Below are positions 17,054-25,591 of a stretch of 64,000 bases of DNA, one piece after another. The DNA comes from Geomonas diazotrophica. Its GTDB lineage: Bacteria; Desulfobacterota; Desulfuromonadia; Geobacterales; Geobacteraceae. Location of the stretch: positions 124,001-188,000 of the forward strand of contig NZ_JAHLMF010000001.1 in assembly GCF_018919385.1 (NCBI RefSeq). Reading direction: 5' to 3'. Position numbers and translations under genes: made by a program. Within the stretch, counting starts at the first letter, position 1, and the number at the start of each line of letters is the position of its first letter. The notes under the pieces were generated by a model. The model was not told where the DNA came from, did no database searches, and saw nothing but the letters and a program-made list of their open reading frames with translations.

Positions 17054-17680
17054 CTAGGGGGTGGTGGAACTACTCTTGTTGGTACTCGGGGTCGGGCTGC
17101 TGCTCGGATTCAGCCCCGTTATTGCCCCACCGGTTGCGGTAACCGGCGGAACGCGGTCGTACACGAACTCCCACTCGCTGTACTTTGTCTTCTTCTCAAA
17201 GTCGGCGGGGGGGAGATCGAAGGGGAAGTTCCCCTGCTTGATCGGGACCTGCTCGCTCTTCGACTTGACCCCGACGAGCTTGCCGTCCTTCCTGATCACG
17301 TCCCATTCCTTGAGGGTTATTGGGTCGACCAGGGCGTAGGGGCGCAGGTAGCGCAACTTGCCGGGGGTGTTCGGGTCCTGGAGCAGCGATTTCAGCTCGG
17401 GAGGGCCCGCCACCGCCGGCGGCGCGGCGTTGACGTTGCCGGTATTGCCGGGAACCTGGTTCGACACCAGTTTCCCGTCGATGACCCTGACCTTGTACCA
17501 CCTGCGCAGGGCGTCCCGGATCTGGGTGCCACGGGAGATCAGTTCTTCCTCCCGCTCGCGCTTCATGGCGGTACTCCAGACCACCGCCGCCTGGCTGGCC
17601 ATGATCCCGACGATCACGGCCATGACCAGGGCACCGATATAGGTGAAGCCACCCGTGGACCGGAGTACCCTTGGCATCAT
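17054..17680 (-). CDS. Type II secretion/pilin-like pseudopilin
   Basis: 208 residues. Prepilin-type N-terminus GGFTYIGALVMAVIVGIMASQ with cleavage expected between the two residues G and F. The mature position 5, usually Glu, is Gly here. A hydrophobic helix is followed by a helical linker (TAMKREREEELISRGTQIRDALRRWY), typical of PulG-like pseudopilins. The C-terminal part (about 90-208) includes DPITLKEWDVI and YSEWEFVYD and ends Ser/Thr/Pro rich. Its ATG overlaps the stop of the transketolase gene (ATGA at 17677-17680), so translation is probably coupled. Pseudopilins without Glu5 exist (GspK-like). No other secretion genes are adjacent. Confidence 0.8.
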   Translation of the reverse strand: MMPRVLRSTGGFTYIGALVMAVIVGIMASQAAVVWSTAMKREREEELISRGTQIRDALRRWYKVRVIDGKLVSNQVPGNTGNVNAAPPAVAGPPELKSLLQDPNTPGKLRYLRPYALVDPITLKEWDVIRKDGKLVGVKSKSEQVPIKQGNFPFDLPPADFEKKTKYSEWEFVYDRVPPVTATGGAITGLNPSSSPTPSTNKSSSTTP

Positions 17681-18609
17681 TTCTTCCTCGAAACGATCTC
17701 CCTGGCCTCTTCGATGAGGGTTTCGGCATTGAGCCCAAAATACTTGAGCAGTTCGTCGGACTTACCGGAGGTGCCGAAGCGGTCGTACACGCCGACCCGC
17801 TTCATCAGGGTTGGGCAGGCCTCGCCCAGGTACTCGGCGACTGCGCCGCCAAGGCCGCCCACCACGGAGTGCTCCTCGGCGGTGACGATGGCGCCGGTCT
17901 CCTGGGCCGCCTGCAGCACCAGCTCCTTGTCCAGCGGCTTGATGGTGCCGATGTGCAGCACCCGGGCGGAGATCCCCTCGGCCTTGAGCTTCTCGGCGGC
18001 GGTAACCGCGGCGGCGGTCATGAGACCGGTGGTGATGAAGGTGAGGTCGGTGCCGGGCACCACGACCACACCCTTGCCGATCTCGAACTTGTGCCCTGCC
18101 GGGAACACGCTGGGAACCTTGTTGCGCCCCAGGCGCACGTAGACCGGCCCCTTGTAGGCGGCGACGGCGCGGATGGCCCCCTTGGTCTCTTCGCCGTCGG
18201 CCGGTACGATGACGGTCATGTTGGGGATGGCGCGCATGATGGCCACGTCCTCCACCGACTGGTGCGAGCCCCCGTCCTCACCGACGGTGACCCCGCCGTG
18301 GGTGGCGACGATCTTCACGTTGGCCTTCGGGTAGGCGACCGACTGGCGGATCTGCTCCCAGCCGCGGCCGGCGGCGAAGATGGCGAAGGTGGAGAGGAAG
18401 GGAACCTTCCCCACCGCGGCAAGCCCTGCGGCCGTGCCCACCATGTTGGCCTCGGCGATCCCCATGTTGAAGAAGCGGTTCGGGAATTTCTTCGCGAATA
18501 CGCCGGTCTTGGTGGACCCGGAGAGGTCCGCGTCCAGCACCACTATCTTATCGTTCTCGCCCCCCAGCTCGGCCAGCGCCTCGCCGTAAGCGTCCCTCGT
18601 TGCGATCAT
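17677..18609 (-). CDS. Transketolase, C-terminal subunit
   Basis: 310 residues. Contains the pyrimidine-binding domain (residues 1-165, with NMGIAEANMVGTAAGLA carrying the catalytic Glu and HGGVTVGEDGGSHQSVEDVA) and the transketolase C domain (about 185-300). Together with the N-terminal subunit 156 bp upstream it rebuilds a full TPP enzyme of about 584 residues that moves two-carbon units in the pentose phosphate pathway. The split form is common in Geobacter and in archaea. The stop codon overlaps the start of the pseudopilin gene. Confidence 0.95.
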   Translation of the reverse strand: MIATRDAYGEALAELGGENDKIVVLDADLSGSTKTGVFAKKFPNRFFNMGIAEANMVGTAAGLAAVGKVPFLSTFAIFAAGRGWEQIRQSVAYPKANVKIVATHGGVTVGEDGGSHQSVEDVAIMRAIPNMTVIVPADGEETKGAIRAVAAYKGPVYVRLGRNKVPSVFPAGHKFEIGKGVVVVPGTDLTFITTGLMTAAAVTAAEKLKAEGISARVLHIGTIKPLDKELVLQAAQETGAIVTAEEHSVVGGLGGAVAEYLGEACPTLMKRVGVYDRFGTSGKSDELLKYFGLNAETLIEEAREIVSRKK

Positions 18610-18641
18610 AATTAGTCCCTTTCTGTATGTGTCCGTCCACG

Positions 18642-18733
18642 TTCCTTCCCCCGGAGGGGGAGGGTCAGGGAGGGGGTAGAATGGCTTTCCAGCTACGGCT
18701 TTCCCCCTTCCGGCCTCCCCCTCCGGGGGGATG
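18642..18733. repeat. GC-rich palindromic intergenic repeat
   Basis: CCCCCGGAGGGGGAGGGTCAGGGAGGGGG and, about 60 bases later, a partly complementary stretch CCTCCCCCTCCGGGGGG lie between the two transketolase subunit genes. The same element type recurs at 22735, 32322 and 61527 in this window. Confidence 0.7.
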
Positions 18734-18765
18734 GGAATTCGGGGAAGCGCCGGAAGCCAACGGTT

Positions 18766-19590
18766 CTAGTCGCAGCACCCCAGGCACCTGAGCGCCTCGG
18801 GAAGCTCCTCGTCGTTCGGGGTGACGCCGTGGTAGGATGCCTTGTTCTCGAACAGGTGCACCCCCTTGCCCTTCACCGTCTTGGCGACGATGGCGGTGGG
18901 TGCCCCCTTGTGCGCCTCGGCCTGGTCCAGGGCGGCCACGATCTGCCCCATGTCGTGCCCGTCGATCTCGATCGCGTTCCAGCCGAAGGCCTTGAACTTG
19001 TCGGAGATGGAGGAGACGTTCATGACCTTGGAGACGTCGCCGTCGATCTGCAGGCCGTTGGAGTCGATCAGGGCGCAGAGGTTGTCGCTCTTGTAGTGGG
19101 CGGCGGCCATGGCGGCCTCCCAGATCTGCCCTTCCTGCAGCTCGCCGTCGCCGAGCACCGCGTAGACCCGGTTCTCCTTGCCGTCCAGCTTGAGCCCCAG
19201 CGCCATGCCGTTGGCCATGGAAAGCCCCTGCCCGAGGCTCCCGGTGCAGACGTCGACCCCCGGGGTTCCCTTGCTGTCCGGGTGCCCCTGCAGATGGCTC
19301 CCCAGGCGGCGCAGCATCATCAGGTCCTCGGCGGGGAAGTAGCCGCACTCGGCGAGGGTCACGTAGAGCGCCGGTGCCGCGTGCCCCTTGCTGAGCACGA
19401 AGCGGTCCCTGCCGTCCCAGGCGGGCTCCGCCGGGTTGTGGCGCATCTTGTGGAAGTACAGTGCGCACACCATGTCGATGGCGGAAAGCGAGCCGCCGGT
19501 GTGGCCCGACTGCGACTTGTGCAGCGTCTTCACGATCGCGACGCGCAGGCGCCTCGCCTTTTCTTCCAGATCTGCAATCTTTTCTTTCAC
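18766..19590 (-). CDS. Transketolase, N-terminal subunit
   Basis: 274 residues, GTG start at 19590 behind AAAGGAA. It holds the TPP diphosphate-binding domain: SGHTGGSLSAIDMVCALYF (substrate and cofactor His), GHAAPALYV, GSLGQGLSMANGMALG, and the GDGELQEGQIWEAAM motif that binds Mg-TPP. It forms the active enzyme with the C-terminal subunit encoded just downstream. It ends with CLGCCD, a Cys-rich tail. Acts in the cytoplasm in the non-oxidative pentose phosphate pathway. Confidence 0.95.
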   Translation of the reverse strand: MKEKIADLEEKARRLRVAIVKTLHKSQSGHTGGSLSAIDMVCALYFHKMRHNPAEPAWDGRDRFVLSKGHAAPALYVTLAECGYFPAEDLMMLRRLGSHLQGHPDSKGTPGVDVCTGSLGQGLSMANGMALGLKLDGKENRVYAVLGDGELQEGQIWEAAMAAAHYKSDNLCALIDSNGLQIDGDVSKVMNVSSISDKFKAFGWNAIEIDGHDMGQIVAALDQAEAHKGAPTAIVAKTVKGKGVHLFENKASYHGVTPNDEELPEALRCLGCCD

Positions 19591-19612
19591 GAAGGTTCCT
19601 TTCAGGCTGGCT

Positions 19613-20095
19613 TTATTTGTCCTCGCCCGTGATCAGGTAATCGAGGATCACCTCATCCAGGCTACGATGGGCTGGAGATGTCGGGGGTACGGCGGGGGTC
19701 GGCTGCGCCGGTGCCTCCTGCCGCGGGGGGCGCGCCGGTGCGGGCTGCGCGGGGGCGACCTGCGGCGCGGGGGGTGCCGGGGGTGGTTCGACAGCGGGAC
19801 TCTGCTCTTCGGCCGCGGTCGCCGGCACGCCGCCGGGGAAGATGCGGGCATCGAACTCGCCGTTTTTCAGGCGGCGCATCATGTCCTTGTGCTGCTCTTT
19901 CATGATCGATTCGACCACCAGCTCCAGCTGCTCCACCTTGATGATGTCGGCATAGCTGGTCTTGGCGGACGCGAGGATGACCCCGCCGCGGTAAAGCAAG
20001 GTGATGATGTGGGGATTGGCGACTCCGCTGTCCTCGGTCTGGACGTGGAACAATTCCCCTTTGTATCTGATGTTGTGGTTGAAACCAAGGACCAT
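19613..20095 (-). CDS. Conserved hypothetical protein with Pro/Ala-rich linker
   Basis: 160 residues with GAGG before ATG 20095. An N-terminal domain of about 85 residues (MVLGFNHNIRYKGELFHVQTE, GVANPHIITLLYRGGVILASAKTSYADI, MMRRLKNGEFDARIF) is followed by a linker rich in Pro, Ala and Gln (about 90-140) and a short amphipathic C-terminal helix (SLDEVILDYL). From memory, the N-terminal domain is conserved in deltaproteobacteria, but its function is not assigned. The layout (domain, linker, terminal helix) suggests an adaptor that tethers a partner. It sits 22 bp upstream of the transketolase N gene and 108 bp downstream of metH. Confidence 0.75.
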   Translation of the reverse strand: MVLGFNHNIRYKGELFHVQTEDSGVANPHIITLLYRGGVILASAKTSYADIIKVEQLELVVESIMKEQHKDMMRRLKNGEFDARIFPGGVPATAAEEQSPAVEPPPAPPAPQVAPAQPAPARPPRQEAPAQPTPAVPPTSPAHRSLDEVILDYLITGEDK

Positions 20096-20203
20096 GCCTT
20101 ACCTCTACGCCAAATGGCGGACCCGTCGCAAATTAGCACAGCGGGAGCGGCGTTGCAAGCGATATTCGGGGCGATGCCGGCTCCCGTCACCGCAAAAAAG
20201 CGT

Positions 20204-22645
20204 TTATTTTGCCAGCAGTTCCTTGATGCGGGCCACCGCCTCCATGGCGTCCTTGGCGTAGAGGTCCGCGCCGATCTCGTCGGCGTACTGCTGGGTAACC
20301 ACGGCGCCCCCCACCATGGTGAAGCTCTTCACCCCTTCCGACTTCAAAAGGGTCACCACCTTGTCCATCTGGGCCATGGTGGTGGTCATCAGCGCGGAGA
20401 GCCCCACCGCGTCCACCTGGTGGCTGCGCGCCGCGTCCAGGATCTTCGCTGCCGGGACGTTCTTGCCGAGGTCGATCACCTCGAAGCCGTTGTTCTCCAG
20501 AAGCGTCACCAGGATGTTCTTGCCGATGTCGTGGATGTCCCCCTCGACGGTGGCCATGAGGATCTTCCCTGCGCTTTCCAGAGCGCCGCTGGAGAGCTCC
20601 TGCTTCAGCCGGGCGAAGGCCGCCTTCATGGTGTCGGCGGAGACCATCACCTGCGGCAGGAAGAAGGAGCCGTTGCCGAAGCGTCTCCCGACCTCGTCAA
20701 GGCCGACGAGGAGCGCCTCCGAGCTGATCTGCATCGGCGAGAGCCCCTCGGCGAGGGCCTCCTCCACCAGCGGGACCACGGCTTCCAGCTCGCCGTTTAT
20801 GACCGCCTTGGCCAGCCGCCCCCGTATCCCTTCCGGCCCGGCGGCCTCAGCGGCGGGCGCCGCGGCCCCGGCGGCAGCCGCAGGCTGCACGGTGGCGCCG
20901 ACGGACTGTCCGCGGTAGGCGTCGATGTAGCCGGCGGCGTTCACGTCCTTGCCCAAAAGCACCATGGCGCTTCTCCAGGCGGACATCATGGGGGCCTCCT
21001 TCACGTTCACGATGGCGGAGGTGAGACCGGCAGCCATGACCATGGAGAAGAAGGTGGACGAGATGAGCGGGCGGCAGGGGAGCCCGAAGGAGATGTTGGA
21101 TACGCCGAGGGTGGTGTTGAGCCCGATCTCGGTCACCCGGCGCACCGCCTCCAGGGCGACCAGCGCCCCCTTCGGCTCCGCGCTCACGGTGAGGGTGAGG
21201 CAGTCGACCACGAGGTCGCTGCGCTTGATTCCCGCCGCGGCGGCGCGCTCGGCGATCTTCTGGGCCACGGCGACCCTCCCCTCGGCCTCGGCCGGGATGC
21301 CGGCGTCGTCCAGGGTGAGGCAGACCAGGGCCGCGCCGTACTTCCTGGCGAGCGGCAGCACCGCGGCCAGGCTCTTCTCCTCGCCGTTCACCGAGTTGAT
21401 GAGCACCTTGCCGTCGGCGGACTTAAGCCCCGCTTCCAGCGCATCCACCGAGGAGGAGTCGAGCACCAGCGGGGTCTGCACCGCGCCGGTGACGCAGAAT
21501 ACGGCGCGCTCCATGGCGGCGGGCTCGTCGATGCCGGGGGTCCCCACGTTCACGTCGAGCAGCGTCGCGCCCAGTTCGGTCTGCTCCAGGGCCTCGCGCC
21601 TGATGTAGCTCACCTTCCCTTCACGCAGCTCCTGCGAATAGAGCTTCTTGCCGGTCGGGTTGATGCGCTCGCCGATCAGGGCCACCGGGTGCTTCTTGCC
21701 GATGGGGGCGAAGGAGCCGCGGCTGGAGATCCAGGTGGTGCCGTCGTCTTCCCTGGGGATGAACGGGGTCTGCTTCCCGGAGAGTGCCACCTTGATGGCG
21801 GAGATGTGCGCCGGGGTGGTGCCGCAGCAACCGCCGATGACCCGCACGCCCAGGCCGATCATCCGGTCATGGTAGGCGGTCATCTCGTCGGGGGTGCCGG
21901 GGAAGATGGTAACGCCGTCCTTGAGGACGGGGAGCCCGGCGTTGGCCTGGGAGATGAGCGGCAGACCGCTCACTTTCCTCATGGCGCAGAGGATGTCGTA
22001 GATGCCGTCCACGCCCAGGCCGCAGTTGGAGCCGACGATGGAGGCACCCGCAGCCTCGAGGGTGATGGCCGCGGCCTCCGGGGGCGACCCCAGCACGCTT
22101 CTCCCCTTCTCCTCGAAGGTGAGCATGGCGATGACCGGAATGTCGGCGGAAAGCTCGCGGATAGCGATGAGCGCCGCGCGGATCTCCTTGATGTCGAGGA
22201 AGGTTTCCAGCGAGATGACGTCGCAGCCGGCGTCGATCAGGGCCTTGGCCTGCTCGCTAAAGAGCGCGTGGGCCTCGTCGAAGCTCATGTCCCCGACCGG
22301 CTCCACGAAGCGTCCGGTCGGCCCGATCGAGCCCGCCACGTAGGCGTCGTCCCCTGCCACCTCGCGGGCGATGCGGACCGCCTCGGCGTTGATCCGGGCC
22401 ACCTGGTCCCCCAGGCCGTAGTGCTCGAGCTTCGCCTTGGTGCCGCCGAAGGTGTTGGTGACGATGATGTCGGCGCCCGCCTCCAGGTAGGCGCGGTGCA
22501 CCCCCGCCACAACCTCGGGGGCGGTCAGGTTCATCTCCTCGGGCGACTGTCCCGCCTTCAGCCCGCGCTCCTGCAGCATGGTTCCCATGGCGCCGTCCAA
22601 AACCAGCACCCGCTCCTTAACCGCCTGCATAAACGGCATCTTCAT
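20204..22645 (-). CDS. metH: Cobalamin-dependent methionine synthase, short form
   Basis: 813 residues with AGGGG before ATG 22645. Order: homocysteine-binding domain (about 1-300) with the zinc ligands in GSNCG and GGCCGT; methyltetrahydrofolate-binding domain (about 310-575, GERINPTGKK, DVNVGTPG, INSVNGE); B12 cap and Rossmann domains (about 600-813) with DIHDIGKNI (703-711), where His705 is the lower cobalt ligand. The AdoMet-binding reactivation domain of E. coli MetH (about 1,227 residues) is absent. Short forms are known in several anaerobes and need another way of reducing cob(II)alamin. Transfers the methyl group of CH3-THF to homocysteine in the cytoplasm. Confidence 0.95.
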   Translation of the reverse strand: MKMPFMQAVKERVLVLDGAMGTMLQERGLKAGQSPEEMNLTAPEVVAGVHRAYLEAGADIIVTNTFGGTKAKLEHYGLGDQVARINAEAVRIAREVAGDDAYVAGSIGPTGRFVEPVGDMSFDEAHALFSEQAKALIDAGCDVISLETFLDIKEIRAALIAIRELSADIPVIAMLTFEEKGRSVLGSPPEAAAITLEAAGASIVGSNCGLGVDGIYDILCAMRKVSGLPLISQANAGLPVLKDGVTIFPGTPDEMTAYHDRMIGLGVRVIGGCCGTTPAHISAIKVALSGKQTPFIPREDDGTTWISSRGSFAPIGKKHPVALIGERINPTGKKLYSQELREGKVSYIRREALEQTELGATLLDVNVGTPGIDEPAAMERAVFCVTGAVQTPLVLDSSSVDALEAGLKSADGKVLINSVNGEEKSLAAVLPLARKYGAALVCLTLDDAGIPAEAEGRVAVAQKIAERAAAAGIKRSDLVVDCLTLTVSAEPKGALVALEAVRRVTEIGLNTTLGVSNISFGLPCRPLISSTFFSMVMAAGLTSAIVNVKEAPMMSAWRSAMVLLGKDVNAAGYIDAYRGQSVGATVQPAAAAGAAAPAAEAAGPEGIRGRLAKAVINGELEAVVPLVEEALAEGLSPMQISSEALLVGLDEVGRRFGNGSFFLPQVMVSADTMKAAFARLKQELSSGALESAGKILMATVEGDIHDIGKNILVTLLENNGFEVIDLGKNVPAAKILDAARSHQVDAVGLSALMTTTMAQMDKVVTLLKSEGVKSFTMVGGAVVTQQYADEIGADLYAKDAMEAVARIKELLAK

Positions 22646-22946
22646 CGGTCACCCCTGAAAAGGAAATTTGAAAATCGGAAAAAAACGCTAACGACACAGG
22701 ACACCAGGGAGATCATCTCCCACATCTGGCCACATCCCCTCTCCCCCCGGGAGAGGGTCAGGGTGAGGGAGTTGCCAAAGGCTAAATGACCGCAGCCGGC
22801 AAGCCCTCACCCGCCCTTCGGGCACCCTCTCCCAGAGGGAGAGGGAACCAGCGTATCACCGCCTTTTCCTCCGTGCCCTCAATGGATCCCCGTCCTTCAA
22901 TGGACGTTCGTGTCCTCTGTGGCCCTTCGTGCTCTCGCTTTTGGTT
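22646..22946. other. Repeat-filled intergenic region between GerMN gene and metH
   Basis: These 301 bases carry no supported gene. They contain the palindromic repeat at 22735-22846 and a second low-complexity stretch (22860-22930) with TCAATGGA repeats and the phrase TGTCCTCTGTGGCCCTTCGTG, which reads like decayed repeat sequence. Confidence 0.5.
22735..22846. repeat. Palindromic repeat pair, GGGAGAGGGTCAGGGTGAGG type
   Basis: CCCTCTCCCCCCGGGAGAGGG followed by TCAGGGTGAGGG is one unit. About 35 bases later an inverted unit reads CCCTCACCCGCCCTTCGGGC and CCCTCTCCCAGAGGGAGAGGG. Each unit is a hairpin and the two together form a larger inverted structure. Confidence 0.75.
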
Positions 22947-23520
22947 TTACTGTTTTTCCGGCGCCGCAGGCGCCTCTTTCTTCTCCAGCGTGAAGTCGGC
23001 CGGGATGGGCGCGGAAAGGTCGAGGTGCCCCTTCAGCTCCTTGACCGGCACGCCGTCGACCAGGAACTGCACCGCTTTCACCTGCGGGAAGTTGGCGACG
23101 ACGGTGTCGACCACGGAGTAGACGGCGCTCATCTCGGCGGAACTCCCCTCGGGGAGGCTCTCCACCAGCGCTTTGGAGAAATTCACCTGCACCACGTCCC
23201 CCTTCAACTGGGCCCCGAGCACCCGCGCGTTGTGCGGCAGGGTGGGCGCCAGGTCTCCCAGCGGCCCGACCACCAGCTCATCCACCACGCTGGCTATCAT
23301 GTCATCGGTGGTATCCTCCACCGCGATCTCGCGCCCTTCCCGCGCCAGCGACGAACCGTCCTGGCTGGAGAAGAACAGGGTCACCACCCGGGTGTCGACC
23401 TGTTCGGCCGGCGCGGCGGGCGGCGTCACCTTGGTCGCCGTCTGGTATTTCCTGAAGACCATGCCCCCCACGACCACCGCAAAGACCAGGAAGGCGATCA
23501 GCAGGACCCCCTTGGCCCTG

Positions 23521-23537
<17 letters not shown>
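22947..23537 (-). CDS. GerMN-domain membrane-anchored protein
   Basis: 196 residues, GTG start at 23537 with GGAGG before it. One N-terminal TM helix (about 10-27), a short linker and a GerMN domain (about 48-170) with VVTLFFSSQDG, IASVVDELVVGPLG, VVQVNFSKALVE and AVQFLVDGVPV. GerMN domains bind unknown ligands, often in cell-wall or germination proteins; here the host does not appear to be a spore former. The start codon lies 17 nt inside the end of the glutamate racemase gene, so the two are translationally coupled. This suggests a peptidoglycan-related role. Confidence 0.85.
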
Positions 23538-24360
<823 letters not shown>

Positions 24361-24403
24361 AGTTCTTTTCTCCAATACTTGTTGATGCGACTCTGCGCCG
24401 GAC

Positions 24404-24600
24404 TCAAAAGGAGTTACGCAAGGTACCCGAAGAAGAGCGCGCGAGGTACGCGAAGCGAGCTTCGAGGTTCGACGCTTCAAGCTTTCTTCGCATGCGTCGC
24501 GGCTGCTTGAACGTCCCCCGCGTAACGGCTTTAGCTTCAAGACCGGCGCCCGCCCACCCGAGCGCGGGGCGCAAAGGTGGGAAGCACTGCATGTTATTAA
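24404..24600. other. Intergenic region with several short inverted repeats
   Basis: Between murI and the DUF554 gene lies a stretch with unusual composition. It has CGAAGC-GA-GCTTCG (about 24450-24463), a GTTACGC...GCGTAAC pair (about 24413 and 24520), and GCGCCCGCC...GAGCGCGGGGCGC near 24548-24570. No ORF with good codon usage fits. It could hold a structured RNA or a decayed repeat. It does not resemble a tRNA. Confidence 0.35.
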
Positions 24601-24623
24601 ATTCTCAAATGGAATGTCAAGGT

Positions 24624-25307
24624 TTACGACACGAAGAGCATCACCAGGGGAGGCGCCAGGAACACGGCGGGAAGCAGGTTCCCCACAGGGACCCTCTTGA
24701 CGCCGAGCATGTCGAGGCCGATGGCGAGGATCAAAAGCCCCCCGACCGCATTCATCTCCTGGACCACGACCGGGGTGAGGATCTGCTGGGCCAGGGTGGC
24801 GGAGAGGGTGATGGCGCCCTGGTAGGCGAAAAGAGGAAGCGCCGAGAAGAGCACGCCGGCCCCCAGGGTGGAGGCGAGCGCCACCGAGGCGATGCCGTCC
24901 AGGGCCGCCTTGGCATAGAGGATGTCCGGGCGGGAGCCGAGACCGTCCTGGAGCGCCCCCATGATGGCCATGGCCCCGACGCAGTAGAGCAGGCTCGCGG
25001 TGACGAAGCCTTCGGCTATCCGGCCGCTCCCCTTGAAGCGGTCGCCGATCCAGTTGCCGAGCGCCTCCAGGCGCGCCTCGATGCCGAGCAACTCGCCGAT
25101 GATCCCCCCGCCGATAAGCGAGCCAATAATAATCATCGGCTGCTGACTCTTGAAAGCGAGCTGGATGCCGATAAGTAGTACGGCAAGGCCGAGCCCGGCC
25201 ATGACGGTGCCCCGCACCTTGCTGGAGATGAGGTGCCCCGCCTTGAGGCCGAGGGCACTGCCGATAACGATTGCCGCCGCGTTTACCGCCGTTCCTTGCA
25301 TGATCAT
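24624..25307 (-). CDS. DUF554 family membrane protein
   Basis: 227 residues from ATG 25307 (the in-frame ATG at 25301 is an alternative; the longer frame to 25403 adds a non-conserved polar stretch). About seven hydrophobic helices with Gly-rich packing: GTAVNAAAIVIGSALGL, MAGLGLAVLLIGIQLA, IIIGSLIGGGIIGELLGIE, CVGAMAIMGALQDGL, LDGIASVALASTLGAGV, LLILAIGLDMLGV. This is the typical DUF554 (YdfK/YqgA) pattern. Probably an inner-membrane transporter or channel of unknown substrate. Transcribed away from pyc. Confidence 0.85.
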   Translation of the reverse strand: MIMQGTAVNAAAIVIGSALGLKAGHLISSKVRGTVMAGLGLAVLLIGIQLAFKSQQPMIIIGSLIGGGIIGELLGIEARLEALGNWIGDRFKGSGRIAEGFVTASLLYCVGAMAIMGALQDGLGSRPDILYAKAALDGIASVALASTLGAGVLFSALPLFAYQGAITLSATLAQQILTPVVVQEMNAVGGLLILAIGLDMLGVKRVPVGNLLPAVFLAPPLVMLFVS

Positions 25308-25413
25308 CGGGCAAAGATAGGAATTTCTCCCCGCTAAGGCAAGCAAAACCTTATCCGGATGGTAGCCTTTCTGGTTTGGGGAAAGTATACAAAAATATAA
25401 CATGATTCCAGGA

Positions 25414-25443
25414 TTGACATTCGAAGGGGAATCTGTTTTTATA
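25414..25443 (+). promoter_or_regulatory. Sigma-70-type promoter for pyruvate carboxylase
   Basis: A perfect TTGACA (25414-25419), an 18-nt spacer and TTTATA (25438-25443). The start codon is about 150 nt downstream, leaving a long leader in which I see no terminator hairpin. Confidence 0.55.
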
Positions 25444-25591
25444 TGCCTCCCTTTGAATACACGATTAAACCCTCAAAACTTAAAAGGAAATTGGTTTTAC
25501 CAATATAGCCAGGGGTGTTTTAAAACGGCAATAAAATTTCCATCATTTGTTTTAGTCTCGGTAAAAAAATACCCCCACTAAAGGAGCGGAA

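Noticed and set aside
19388-22789. 1133-residue open frame on the plus strand
   Set aside because: It lies antisense to metH and transketolase and reads as His/Val/Gly/Arg-rich sequence typical of the complement of high-GC genes; no domain is visible.
24404-24600. tRNA or CRISPR-like array
   Set aside because: There is no cloverleaf with a T-loop and CCA-proximal stem, and no regularly spaced direct repeats.
24361-25314. Upstream in-frame extension of glutamate racemase to 597 residues
   Set aside because: The extra part overlaps the DUF554 gene in another frame and is Arg/Pro/Gly-rich without a fold; MurI family length (about 265-280) fits TTG 24360.
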